Source: Fibrobacter sp.
Lineage (GTDB): Bacteria > Fibrobacterota > Fibrobacteria > Fibrobacterales > Fibrobacteraceae
DNA: 38,619 nt
Direction of reading: 5' to 3'
NCBI RefSeq assembly: GCF_017551775.1
Contig: NZ_JAFZKX010000108.1
Location: 1 to 38,619, forward strand
Part shown: positions 23,578 through 31,824 of the stretch, piece by piece
Layout: every line of letters begins with the position of its first letter
Numbering within the stretch: the stretch's first letter is position 1
Program-made: the position numbers and the translations under genes
Notes under the pieces: generated by a model
Database searches by the model: none
The model's input: the letters and a program-made list of their open reading frames with translations, nothing else
What the model was told of the DNA's origin: nothing

Positions 23578-25884
23578 TTAATCGAACACTTTTTTCTTGC
23601 GCTGGTCGCGGCCGAGCAGCACGAGGCTCACGACAACGCCGGCAAGGAGCACGACCGAGGTCACGATCAACGCGGTGGAATGTCCGCAGGTCATTTGGAA
23701 GAACAGCACCGAGAGGCTCCAGCCGATTATGGTCTGGAACACCATCATGAGCGTTCCGTAAAAGCGGCCCAGTTCGCGGAAGGCGGTTCCCATGGCCGCA
23801 AGGCACGGCACATAGAGCAAGATGAACAGCAGGTAAGCGAGCACTTGGTAGCGACCGAGCCTAAAGTGCGCCTGCATCGTCTTGTACGCGCCTTCGTTTT
23901 CGTTTTTCCCGCTTTCTTCGAGTGCCTCATCGACCCCAAGCGGGTTCAGGAGCTTTCCGAACACACCCGCAAGGTTCACCGGCACGCTCACGAGGGCATC
24001 CTTGACGGTCGTTTTCAGGCTGAAGGATTCTTCGGCAGCTTCCTCGCCCGCTGTCGCGGCGACATCATCGGAATCTCCTGAACCTTCAATCGCATACAGG
24101 GAATTGAGCGTCCCGACAATCGCTTCCTTCGCAAAGAGCCCGGTAAAGAGCGCGACAGAAGCGGCCCAGTTGTCCTTTTCGACACCGAAAGGTTCGAACA
24201 CCGGCGTAATCGTCTTGCCAATGACGCTCAGCACGGATTTTTCATTGTTGTCGTTACCGAAACTTCCGTCCGTACCGATGGAACCCATAAAGCCGAGCAC
24301 GGTCACCATGATAAGCACGATCTTGCCGGCACGGAAAATGAATTCCTTGAGGCGGAGCCATGCGTGGCGGAAAAGGTTGCGCACCTTCGGCAAGTGGTAA
24401 GGCGGCAGTTCCATGATGAACGTCGATTCCTTGCCCTTGAAAACCGTATGGCGCAGCAGCAGCCCGTAAATCAACGCGATTACGATACCTGTCAGGTAAA
24501 TTCCGAACACGAGCGTTCCCGCGGTCTTCCCGAAGAATGCCGCACCGAACAGCGCGTACACCGGAAGGCGCGCGCCGCAACTCATGAACGGGACCAAGAA
24601 TAAAGTCAGGAACCTTTCGCGCTTGTTTTCGAGCGTACGCGTACCCATGAGCGCAGGCACCGAACAGCCGAACCCCACAATCATCGGCACAAACGCCTTT
24701 CCGGGAAGCCCGAGGAACCGCATAAAACGATCCGCAACGAAGGCGGCGCGCGACATGTAGCCCGAATCCTCTAGGAATGACAGGCACAGGAACATGAAGA
24801 AGATGACCGGAATGAACGTCGAGACGGTCTGGATACCGGCACCGATGCCGTTTGCCAGAAGCGCCACGGCAACACCCGGCGCTCCGATTTTCGTCAGGAG
24901 CACCGTCATCCCGTCCACAAAGATTCCGCCGAACAGAATATCAAAGAAATCTATGAACGCGCTTCCCACCGTCACCGCGAACCAGAACACCAGATACATG
25001 GCCAAAAGGAACAGCGGGATTCCGAGAATGCGGTTCAGGACAAGCTTGTCCAACTTGTCCGTGCGCGTGCGCTTGTTGGTGTTGTCGCGGATGACCGCCC
25101 TCGCGATATCACGAGCATACGAGTAACGAGAATCCGCAAGCGCAAATTCCACCTCTTCGCCCAGGTCTTCCTCGATCTTGTCATGCGGGATTTCGACACC
25201 GAGCTCGTCGGCAAGTTCCAGCACGCGACCGCTGTGTTCCAGGTACTGGACCGCCGTCCAGCGCGGAGTCGCGCCAAGCTTATCCGCAACGGGCTTGAGC
25301 GGCACCGAGATTTCCTCAATCAGCTTTTCAAGGACTTCGGAATGCCGGACCGCCTTGGGCACAGGAAGCTCACGGCTATTGTGCAACAGCTTGTGCAGGT
25401 CGTTCACGAATCCTTCGCAGCTCTTGGGAGATACCGCCGTAAGGCCGATCGCCGTCACTCCGAGAATCCTCTCGAGCTTGTGCAGGTCCACATGGACGCC
25501 GCGGCTTGCAGCGATGTCCATCATGTTCACCGCCAGCACCATCGGCACGCCCTTTTCCATCAGCTGACTTGTAAGGAACAGGTTGCGTTCCAGGTTCGTC
25601 GCGTCCAGAATGTTCACCACCAGGTCGGCTTCGCCCTTGAGCAGATAATCGAGAGCGGCGCGCTCGTCTTCGGAGTTCGCAAAGAGCGCATAGATACCCG
25701 GCAGGTCCACCACGCGAATCGTGTGGTTGTCGAGCTTGAAGCTGCCTTCCTTCTTTTCTACCGTCACGCCCGGCCAGTTACCCACAATCTGGTTCGAGCC
25801 GGTTAGCGAATTGAACAATGCGGTTTTCCCACAGTTCGGGTTACCCGCAATCGCAATCGTAAATACATCTTTTTCGATAGGCAT
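23578..25884 (-). CDS. feoB: Ferrous iron transporter FeoB, copy 1
   Basis: This 768-residue inner-membrane protein takes up Fe2+. The N-terminal G-domain shows G1 GNPNCGKTA, the switch region VGNWPGVTVEKKEG, G3 DLPG and G4 NMMD. After the guanine-dissociation-inhibitor helices come the membrane domain with the gate segments GFGCSVPALMG (with the conserved Cys) and MSCGARLPVYALF. Its ATG overlaps the feoA stop by one base (TAATG), so feoA and feoB are translationally coupled, and the operon is headed by a DtxR-type regulator. It is very similar in the core to the second FeoB at 28094-30718 but lacks that copy's long acidic insertion. The metal is taken to be Fe2+ from the family. Confidence 0.95.
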   Translation of the reverse strand: MPIEKDVFTIAIAGNPNCGKTALFNSLTGSNQIVGNWPGVTVEKKEGSFKLDNHTIRVVDLPGIYALFANSEDERAALDYLLKGEADLVVNILDATNLERNLFLTSQLMEKGVPMVLAVNMMDIAASRGVHVDLHKLERILGVTAIGLTAVSPKSCEGFVNDLHKLLHNSRELPVPKAVRHSEVLEKLIEEISVPLKPVADKLGATPRWTAVQYLEHSGRVLELADELGVEIPHDKIEEDLGEEVEFALADSRYSYARDIARAVIRDNTNKRTRTDKLDKLVLNRILGIPLFLLAMYLVFWFAVTVGSAFIDFFDILFGGIFVDGMTVLLTKIGAPGVAVALLANGIGAGIQTVSTFIPVIFFMFLCLSFLEDSGYMSRAAFVADRFMRFLGLPGKAFVPMIVGFGCSVPALMGTRTLENKRERFLTLFLVPFMSCGARLPVYALFGAAFFGKTAGTLVFGIYLTGIVIALIYGLLLRHTVFKGKESTFIMELPPYHLPKVRNLFRHAWLRLKEFIFRAGKIVLIMVTVLGFMGSIGTDGSFGNDNNEKSVLSVIGKTITPVFEPFGVEKDNWAASVALFTGLFAKEAIVGTLNSLYAIEGSGDSDDVAATAGEEAAEESFSLKTTVKDALVSVPVNLAGVFGKLLNPLGVDEALEESGKNENEGAYKTMQAHFRLGRYQVLAYLLFILLYVPCLAAMGTAFRELGRFYGTLMMVFQTIIGWSLSVLFFQMTCGHSTALIVTSVVLLAGVVVSLVLLGRDQRKKKVFD

Positions 25885-26117
25885 TAGATTCTTCTCAATT
25901 TCAGCACGTCAGCTTCTTTTTTACGGAGCGAAAGCCTGTACGAAAGCACGCTCACTTCCACCGGATCACCAAGCGGGGCTACCTGCATAACCTGCAGAAC
26001 CACACCGCGCACAAGCCCCATCGACAGAAGTTTGGACTTGTACTGTGAATCACCCGTATTGTATCCGATAATTTCGGCCCTATCGCCTTTCTTGAGTTCT
26101 GAAAACTTTGGTTCCAT
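25884..26117 (-). CDS. feoA: FeoA, copy 1
   Basis: A 77-residue cytoplasmic SH3-like protein that works with FeoB. Family features include the N-terminal SELKKGDRAEIIGY, the central LLSMGLVRG turn, APLGDPVEV and the C-terminal LSLRKKEADVLKL. It starts 5 nt after the regulator stop and overlaps feoB by one base. TAAGGTG is the likely ribosome-binding site. Residues from SELKKGD to the end are highly similar to the second FeoA. Confidence 0.93.
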   Translation of the reverse strand: MEPKFSELKKGDRAEIIGYNTGDSQYKSKLLSMGLVRGVVLQVMQVAPLGDPVEVSVLSYRLSLRKKEADVLKLRRI

Positions 26118-26122
26118 ACACC

Positions 26123-26542
26123 TTACTTTTTCTTGGCAGACTTCGTGTTTTTGGCGGACGGTTTCACATCTGCGGGCTTCATGAATTCCTCGATTTTCAC
26201 AAGCGTTTCAGCCGAAAGAATATGTTCCATGCAGCAGGCGTCCTTGTCGGCAATCGCTTCCGACACGCCGAGCTTAATCAAGAATCCCTTCAACAGAATG
26301 TGGCGATTCAAAATCTGAGCGGCGACACACTCACCTTCAACGGTCAGTTCAATGCCGCTGTAAGGCTCCTGCGTAACAAGACCCAGCTTCTTGAGTTCAA
26401 TGACCGCCTTGGCAACCGAGGGCATCTTGACCGAGAGGGCCGCGGCGATATCCCTGACGCGGGCAATCCCGTTCGCAAGGCGCAGCATGTGCACCATTTC
26501 CAAATAGTCTTCGAGACTCTGGCTCAGCTTGACTTGTTCCAT
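26123..26542 (-). CDS. DtxR/MntR-type metal-dependent regulator, copy 1
   Basis: A 139-residue dimeric DNA-binding regulator. The N-terminal winged helix (LSQSLEDYLEMVHMLRLANG... VRDIAAALSVKMPSVAKAVIELKKLGLV) is followed by the metal-binding/dimerisation helix DKDACCMEHILS, in which Cys, Glu and His match the metal ligands of DtxR-like proteins. It lacks the C-terminal SH3-like domain of full DtxR, and a Lys-rich tail replaces it. The ATG at 26542 is preferred over one at 26569 because GGAG sits 7 nt before it. It heads the operon regulator-feoA-feoB and a perfect TATATTAG...CTAATATA palindrome lies just upstream, so it probably represses its own operon with Fe2+ (or Mn2+) as co-repressor. 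Confidence 0.85.
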   Translation of the reverse strand: MEQVKLSQSLEDYLEMVHMLRLANGIARVRDIAAALSVKMPSVAKAVIELKKLGLVTQEPYSGIELTVEGECVAAQILNRHILLKGFLIKLGVSEAIADKDACCMEHILSAETLVKIEEFMKPADVKPSAKNTKSAKKK

Positions 26543-26576
26543 AGGACCGCTCCATTTGGTCAAAAACATTACGTCT

Positions 26577-26598
26577 TATATTAGACAGCGCTAATATA
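26577..26598. promoter_or_regulatory. DtxR-type operator of the first feo operon
   Basis: A perfect inverted repeat, TATATTAG at 26577-26584 and CTAATATA at 26591-26598, has a 6-bp centre (ACAGCG). It lies 35-56 bp before the regulator start. Its TTAG-N6-CTAA core recurs before the porin-like gene and the second feo operon. Confidence 0.7.
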
Positions 26599-26673
26599 GT
26601 TTCTTCTTTCTAACCAATCAAGGCGGATTTCAAAAACTGCACCCGCAAACGAGGCAAATCCAGCATTCTTCCC

Positions 26674-26707
26674 CAAAAAGGGACTGTAGCAAGAGCCACA
26701 GTCCCTT
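26674..26707 (-). terminator. Terminator of the porin-like gene
   Basis: On the minus strand a 10-bp perfect stem (AAGGGACTGT and ACAGTCCCTT, 10-nt loop) is followed by a run of T (complement of 26675-26679). Confidence 0.8.
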
Positions 26708-26730
26708 GGAGTGCATGATGCGAGGTGTAA

Positions 26731-27858
26731 TTAGAAGCTGTATACCGTTTCGAGACCGAGGTTAAGTCCCGTATCGCCGGCATCGTCCCCGACAGGAATT
26801 TCGACCTTCGCGAAACCCGTAACTTCGAGCCCTTCCACCGGAGTGAAGTAGGCGCGGAGACCAACATCGAACGTCGAGACATCCTCGTTCACGTCGACAG
26901 TATTCGTGTGGTATTCCAGCGGAAGTCCGAGAGTAAGGAATTCCAGGACGCTCACGCTCGGTTCCGCATAGGCAAAGAAGTATTCAGGAATTTCTTCGCC
27001 ATGCACGGTCGGAGATTCTTCATCGAAGTAGGCATAGAAAGCCGTTCCCTTCACGTTGACGATTCCCAGTTCCAGCGAGGGTTCCGCAAGGAATGCGTGA
27101 GTCACGTTCGGGGCATCTTCACCGAGATTATCCGCATGCAGGCCATAGACGGCATGCAAACCGAATGCGCCGAACTTCAAATTCGCATCGAGACCGGCGT
27201 GCAGCTCGTTGTGTTCCGCCTCCTGATAGGACTTGTAATCCACATAGGGGCGCAACACGCTTTCGCCGAGGCCGAGTTCATAAGCGAGGTGGGCGTCGTA
27301 AGCAACGCCTACACACGATTCTTCGCCATCTTCCTCAACGCAGACCTGATTGTCATTGCCCCCGCGACCGAAGCCGAGGCCAAAGACGATGCCACGATAG
27401 TCAACTTCTATTCCTCGAATATCGTGTTCGGCCATACCGGCGGCATTGTCTGCCGGATCGTCATAATCGTAGAAGTTGAGGAACGCGCCTTCGGAGAATG
27501 TCAAGTCACCAAACTTTACCACGGCATTTTCGTTATGGGTATACTGCACGAAGGCTCCATTATAAATCGCCGTAGGGTCGGTCGTCTCTCCATCGGCTTC
27601 AAGCTGAACCGACGCGGACCATTTTTCGTTAAATTTCACATCGACATTCAGGTCAAAAGTGGATGCGTATTCGTGGCTCTGCTTGTCGTCGTTCAGAACA
27701 TCTCCGGTATACACATCAAATTCCACTTCACCGGAGAATTTGACTTCGGGGCCTTTGGATTCTACGGCCGCTCCGGCTTCCTGGGCGAACGCAGGCATAG
27801 AAAGAAGCGTGGCGGTGGCAAGGCCGAACAAAAGATTGGACGACAAACGGTTTTTCAT
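26731..27858 (-). CDS. Porin-like outer-membrane beta-barrel protein
   Basis: The 375-residue product has a signal peptide (MKNRLSSNLLFGLATATLLS, cleavage likely after MPAFA). It is acidic and shows alternating aromatic/hydrophobic strands such as FDLNVDVKFNEKWSASVQLEAD, ending in Phe (LETVYSF), the usual barrel C-terminal signal. No plug domain or TonB box is visible, so it is a general or specific porin rather than a TonB receptor. AGGAG precedes the ATG at 27858; an upstream non-ATG start is less likely. A TTAG-N6-CTAA box lies about 150 bp upstream, and two feo operons flank the gene. A role in letting Fe2+ or another metal across the outer membrane is inferred only from this context. Confidence 0.75.
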   Translation of the reverse strand: MKNRLSSNLLFGLATATLLSMPAFAQEAGAAVESKGPEVKFSGEVEFDVYTGDVLNDDKQSHEYASTFDLNVDVKFNEKWSASVQLEADGETTDPTAIYNGAFVQYTHNENAVVKFGDLTFSEGAFLNFYDYDDPADNAAGMAEHDIRGIEVDYRGIVFGLGFGRGGNDNQVCVEEDGEESCVGVAYDAHLAYELGLGESVLRPYVDYKSYQEAEHNELHAGLDANLKFGAFGLHAVYGLHADNLGEDAPNVTHAFLAEPSLELGIVNVKGTAFYAYFDEESPTVHGEEIPEYFFAYAEPSVSVLEFLTLGLPLEYHTNTVDVNEDVSTFDVGLRAYFTPVEGLEVTGFAKVEIPVGDDAGDTGLNLGLETVYSF

Positions 27859-28005
27859 ATTTAACTCCTGTGACGGTTTGATTTTCTGTTTTTGTAACAC
27901 CCCGTCAAGTCTTTTACAATTAGTGCTACAAAAATGCTTGGCAAATGCCTTCTATGCGCTTATCTTGCAAAGACCGTGCCAAGATGTTTCTGTTCGTTTA
28001 ATTTA

Positions 28006-28019
28006 TTAGATTAGTCTAA
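28006..28019. promoter_or_regulatory. DtxR-type box upstream of the porin-like gene
   Basis: TTAGATTAGTCTAA fits the TTAG-N6-CTAA core of the feo operators. It lies between the porin-like gene and the end of the second feoB, about 150 bp before the porin start. It suggests that the porin is in the same regulon. Confidence 0.55.
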
Positions 28020-28035
28020 GTTTTGTTTCGTAATT

Positions 28036-28070
28036 AAAGGCTGGCAGGTTTCGGGCCCACCAGCCCTTAA
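28036..28070 (-). terminator. Possible terminator of the second feo operon
   Basis: On the minus strand, GGCTGG and CCAGCC (28065-28060 and 28044-28039) can pair around a 15-nt loop and are followed by TTTAATT. The stem is short and the T-run broken, so this is a modest candidate. Confidence 0.4.
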
Positions 28071-28093
28071 CGTTTCTTGATTCTATAGGGTGT

Positions 28094-30718
28094 TTAGTCT
28101 TCGAAACGTTTTTCCTTGTTCGACTTCATGCCGAAAAGCTTGAGGAAGATTCCCGTACCGATCAGCACCGCGATGGCTACGACAATCCATGTCGTGTTTC
28201 CGCCGACGGGCACCTGGTAAAGGAGCACAGCCACAGCCCAGGCAAGGAGCGTCTGTACCGTCGCCATGAGGATCGCAAGGCCGAGGCCGATTTCACGGGC
28301 TACGACACCCATGGCGGCAAGGCACGGCACATAGAGCAAGATGAAGATCAGGAACGCGAACACCTGCCAGTTGAATCCGTCATGGCCGCCGTTATGGAAG
28401 TAAGAACGGAGATTGGCATAAATGTCGGCGGTTTCGGAGAGGTCGCCTTCTTCGAGAGCGCCCATTTCGTCTTCGGAGAGTTCGATACCTGCGGCGGCCA
28501 GTTTTTCGAACACGGCTTCGCGGGTCTTTTCGTCTTCTTCCTCTTCACCGAAGGTTTCGATGGCTGCATATTCTTCGCAAGTCAGAACCTTCGCGCCTTC
28601 AATCTTGTCGAGAGTTTCTTTCTTGAGTTCGGCGGCTTCCTGGCCTTCCAATTCTCCGGAGGTGCCGAGCGGGTCGACAAGCGAGCCGAATACTTCGACG
28701 AGATTTGCGGGAATCGAGCCGAGAGCTTCGAGCAGAGCGCCCTTGAGATCGGGTGCGCCGCCCTCTTCCTCTTCTTCGGCGGGACATTCGTCCACACCGG
28801 CGATCAACACCTTTTCTTCTTCAACAGGTTCCGCAGCCTTGCCATCAGCGGCTTCAGCCCCAGAATTTTCCCCCGCCATCGAATACAGCGAGTTCATGGT
28901 ACCGATAACGGCTTCCTTGGCAAGCAAGCCAGTGAATAGCGACACGGATGCGGGCCAGTTTTCCTTCTCGACACCAAACGGTTCGAACACCGGCGTAATC
29001 GCCTTGCCAATCACGGAGAGCAGGCTGTTTTCGGAATCGGCGTTACCGGCAGTAAATTCAAATCCGGCAGGTTCATTGGCAGGAGCGTTTTCATCAACAG
29101 CCTTTTCCACGATGCCGAAGCTGTTCAAGAATCCAAGAATGGCAACCGCAAGCGTAATCACCTTACCGGCGCGCCACACGTAGTCGCGCAGCCTCTGCCA
29201 GCAGTGAATCATGAGCGACTTGAACTTGGGCAAATGATACGGCGGAAGTTCCATCACGAAGTTGCTCGCCTGCCCCTGGAACAGCGACTTCTTCAAGAAA
29301 AGCCCGTAAAGCACCGCGAAAATCACGCCGGAGAGGTAGAGCAGGAACACGACAGTTCCGGCCTGCTTCCCGAAGAATGCCGCAGCGAACAGCGCGTACA
29401 CAGGCAAACGCGCGCCGCAGCTCATGAACGGCACCAGGAAAATCGTGAGGAAACGTTCACGCCTCGATTCCAGCACGCGCGAGCCCATGATACCGGGAAC
29501 GCTACAGCCAAAGCCCACCATCATCGGCACGAAGGCGCGACCGGGGAGCCCGAGGAATCGCATGAAGCGGTCTGCCACAAAGGCGGCGCGAGCCATGTAA
29601 CCAGAGTCTTCCAAGAACGAAAGGCACAGGAACATGAAGAAGATGACCGGGATAAAGGTCGAGACCGTCTGGATACCGGCACCGATACCGTCGGCAAGAA
29701 TCGCCGAGACAAACGACGGGCAGCCCAGCACATCGCCCAGCAGGTAGCCGAGGCCATCCACGAAAATTGCGCCGAACAGCACGTCAAAGAAATCGATAAA
29801 CGCAGAACCTATCGTCACCGCAATCCAGAACACCAGATACATGATGACAAGGAATATCGGGAGAGCCGCCCAGCGGTTCAAAAGCACGGCATCGAGCTTG
29901 TCGGTGAACGTCTTCTTGGAGCGCGCCGAAACGATAGCCTTCCCCGCCACCTCATGCGAAATGGAATAGCGGTTTTCGGCTATGGCAAATTCCGGTTCTT
30001 CACCTAGAATCTTCGTCACTTCCGCCTTTTCAATCTTCACGTCCGCTTCGGCAAACTTGTCCGCATAGCTCTTTTCGTTGCCCAGATACATGAGTGAAAC
30101 CCAGCGCGCATCCGCATTCAGGATTTCAGCGACCGGAGCGACCTTCGGTTCCAAAACCTTCACGGCTTCTTCTACCTTGTCGCCATACTTCATCGGCTTC
30201 GGGACCGGCATCGGAGAGGCAAGCACGTGGCCCATCTGGCTTATAAAATTGGTGACGCTCTTTTCGCTAACGGCAGAAAGCGGAATGCACGGCACGCCGT
30301 AGAAATCAGAAAGTTCATCCAGATCCAGCTGGATTCCACGATTTTCGGCGATGTCCATCATGTTCACCGCGATTACCATCGGAATCTTCATATCCGCAAG
30401 CTGGCTCGTAAGGAACAGGTTGCGTTCGAGGTTCGTCGCATCGATGATGTTTATAATCAGGCTCGCTTCGCGGCTGAGCAAGTAATCGACGGCGGCACGC
30501 TCGTCTTCGGCATTGGCAAACAATGCGTATGTACCCGGCAAGTCCACCAAGCGAATCTGGCGGTCACCCAGTTCAAAATAGCCTTCCTTCTTTTCGACAG
30601 TCACACCGGGCCAGTTGCCCACATGCTGGCGGGCACCCGTAAGCGCATTGAAAAGGGCCGTCTTACCGCAGTTCGGGTTACCGGCAATCGCAATCGTCAA
30701 ACGTTTCCTTGCCGCCAT
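28094..30718 (-). CDS. feoB: Ferrous iron transporter FeoB, copy 2, with acidic insertion
   Basis: This 874-residue FeoB has the same order as copy 1: G1 GNPNCGKTA, VGNWPGVTVEKKEG, DLPG, NMMD, and gate motifs GFGCSVPGIMG and MSCGARLPVYALF. It is about 106 residues longer, almost all from an insertion after MNSLYSMAGE, in the cytoplasmic or periplasmic loop before the last membrane helices (around residues 625-770). The insertion is rich in Glu (runs EEEEEGG and EEEEDEK) and has two Cys. The ATG overlaps the feoA stop (TAATG). Acidic side chains could bind Fe2+ or adjust gating, but that is speculation. The G-domain closely parallels that of copy 1, so the two operons look like an old duplication. 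Confidence 0.94.
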   Translation of the reverse strand: MAARKRLTIAIAGNPNCGKTALFNALTGARQHVGNWPGVTVEKKEGYFELGDRQIRLVDLPGTYALFANAEDERAAVDYLLSREASLIINIIDATNLERNLFLTSQLADMKIPMVIAVNMMDIAENRGIQLDLDELSDFYGVPCIPLSAVSEKSVTNFISQMGHVLASPMPVPKPMKYGDKVEEAVKVLEPKVAPVAEILNADARWVSLMYLGNEKSYADKFAEADVKIEKAEVTKILGEEPEFAIAENRYSISHEVAGKAIVSARSKKTFTDKLDAVLLNRWAALPIFLVIMYLVFWIAVTIGSAFIDFFDVLFGAIFVDGLGYLLGDVLGCPSFVSAILADGIGAGIQTVSTFIPVIFFMFLCLSFLEDSGYMARAAFVADRFMRFLGLPGRAFVPMMVGFGCSVPGIMGSRVLESRRERFLTIFLVPFMSCGARLPVYALFAAAFFGKQAGTVVFLLYLSGVIFAVLYGLFLKKSLFQGQASNFVMELPPYHLPKFKSLMIHCWQRLRDYVWRAGKVITLAVAILGFLNSFGIVEKAVDENAPANEPAGFEFTAGNADSENSLLSVIGKAITPVFEPFGVEKENWPASVSLFTGLLAKEAVIGTMNSLYSMAGENSGAEAADGKAAEPVEEEKVLIAGVDECPAEEEEEGGAPDLKGALLEALGSIPANLVEVFGSLVDPLGTSGELEGQEAAELKKETLDKIEGAKVLTCEEYAAIETFGEEEEDEKTREAVFEKLAAAGIELSEDEMGALEEGDLSETADIYANLRSYFHNGGHDGFNWQVFAFLIFILLYVPCLAAMGVVAREIGLGLAILMATVQTLLAWAVAVLLYQVPVGGNTTWIVVAIAVLIGTGIFLKLFGMKSNKEKRFED

Positions 30719-31002
30719 TATACCCTCCTCAACTTGAGCACGTTGGCTTCTTCTTTGCGGAGCGAAAGCCTGTAAGACAGCACGCCCACCTCAATCGGGT
30801 CACCGAGAGGAGCCGCCTGCAAAACTTCTATCTGGACTCCACGCACAAGCCCCATCGAAAGGAGCTTGGACTTGTAGGCGGAATCGCCTTCGTTATAGCC
30901 GACAATTTCTACCTTGTCGCCTTTCTTGAGTTCAGAGAACTTGGGTTCAGTACTCCACTTCTTTACTTGCGACTTGCCGCCGCAACCACAACTACAGCTC
31001 AT
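30718..31002 (-). CDS. feoA: FeoA, copy 2, with Cys-rich N-terminus
   Basis: A 94-residue FeoA whose core (SELKKGDKVEIVGY, LLSMGLVRG, APLGDPIEV, LSLRKEEANVLKLRRV) matches copy 1. It differs by an N-terminal extension, MSCSCGCGGKS, with three Cys in a CxCxC pattern. ATG at 31002 is chosen (GAGGA is 4-5 nt before it) over a TTG at 31020. The Cys cluster could bind iron or an Fe-S cluster or be a redox sensor. It overlaps feoB by one base and lies 45 nt after the regulator gene. Confidence 0.92.
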   Translation of the reverse strand: MSCSCGCGGKSQVKKWSTEPKFSELKKGDKVEIVGYNEGDSAYKSKLLSMGLVRGVQIEVLQAAPLGDPIEVGVLSYRLSLRKEEANVLKLRRV

Positions 31003-31047
31003 ATCATCCTCATATAACAAGACAGCGCCTGAGCAGCGCTTTCCAGT

Positions 31048-31470
31048 TTACTTTGTGTTTTTGACAATCTTTGCTTTCTTCACGGACGAAATTGCGTCCA
31101 TCGGTTTGACAAAATCTTCAATCTTTCCGAGCGTTTCCGCCGAAAGGATATGTTCCATGCAACAGGCATCCTTGTCGGCGATTGCTTCGGACACCCCGAG
31201 CTTTATCAGAAAACCTTTCAAAAGGATATGCCGATTCAGAATCATCGTGGCGACGCGCTGTCCCTCTTCGGTGAGTTCCACGCCGCTGTAAGGTTCCTGC
31301 CTCACAAGGCCCATTTTCTTGAGTTCTACCATCGCTTTCGCAACAGACGGCATCTTGACCGAAAGCGCGGCGGCGATATCCTTGACACGAGCGATTCCGT
31401 TCGCAAGGCGCAACATGTGCACCATTTCCAAATAATCTTCCAGACTCTGTGTCAGTTTTGTATGGTTCAT
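31048..31470 (-). CDS. DtxR/MntR-type metal-dependent regulator, copy 2
   Basis: A 140-residue paralogue of the regulator at 26123-26542, with the same winged helix (LTQSLEDYLEMVHMLRLANG) and ligand helix DKDACCMEHILSAETL. The two proteins differ mainly at the termini. The ATG at 31470 has AGAGG 6 nt upstream, so an upstream TTG at 31497 is rejected. Five TTAG-N6-CTAA boxes occupy the 190 bp upstream, which suggests strong autoregulated repression by metal. Confidence 0.85.
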   Translation of the reverse strand: MNHTKLTQSLEDYLEMVHMLRLANGIARVKDIAAALSVKMPSVAKAMVELKKMGLVRQEPYSGVELTEEGQRVATMILNRHILLKGFLIKLGVSEAIADKDACCMEHILSAETLGKIEDFVKPMDAISSVKKAKIVKNTK

Positions 31471-31489
31471 TTGAAACCTCTGTAATTCA

Positions 31490-31670
31490 TTAGACAAGGC
31501 TAATATAGTTTAATAAATCTAATTAGACAAGACTAAATTTATTAAAGAAATCATATTTATTTAGCCTTATCTAACTTTTTATTGAATTTTTTACAAAAAA
31601 TCTTTAAATCACCCCTTGTTTTTCTAGTTAGTTTTGACTAACTTTAAAATTAGACAAGTCTAATTTTAAA
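31490..31670. promoter_or_regulatory. Array of five DtxR-type boxes before the second feo operon
   Basis: Cores at 31490-31503 (TTAGACAAGGCTAA), 31523-31536 (TTAGACAAGACTAA), 31561-31574 (TTAGCCTTATCTAA), 31628-31641 (TTAGTTTTGACTAA) and 31650-31663 (TTAGACAAGTCTAA) all fit TTAG-N6-CTAA. The last is the centre of a perfect 28-bp palindrome at 31643-31670 with 13-bp arms. They resemble DtxR/IdeR boxes in half-site sequence. Confidence 0.7.
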
Positions 31671-31790
31671 TGTAGCCATAGCTTTTTTGATTAGGCCTGT
31701 TTGGTTGAAGCAAAAATCCTATTCCCTTTTTGTGTCTCTTTGGGAATGAATTGCGCCCTCGCTCAAGTAGCTCTGAGCGGGGGCGTTTTT
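31671..31790 (+). ncRNA. Candidate iron-regulated small RNA
   Basis: A rightward terminator at 31754-31790 has no rightward gene before it. Its 11-bp stem (CGCCCTCGCTC with GAGCGGGGGCG, 10-nt loop) includes one T-G pair on the plus strand that would be a C-A mismatch on the minus strand, and TTTTT follows. A second weak hairpin (ATTCCC/GGGAAT) precedes it. TTGACT at 31634 and TCTAAT at 31659, 19 bp apart, could be the promoter, with the -10 inside the 28-bp DtxR palindrome. The transcript would be about 120 nt. No convincing gene is in this interval; a 60-residue frame is not coding-like. Confidence 0.45.
31754..31790 (+). terminator. Orphan rightward intrinsic terminator
   Basis: The stem is 11 bp with one T-G wobble and is followed by TTTTT. 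The wobble favours the plus strand, while the neighbouring genes run on the minus strand. Confidence 0.75.
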
Positions 31791-31824
31791 ATTATAATAT
31801 ACCCTATGATGGATTCAGACGTAT

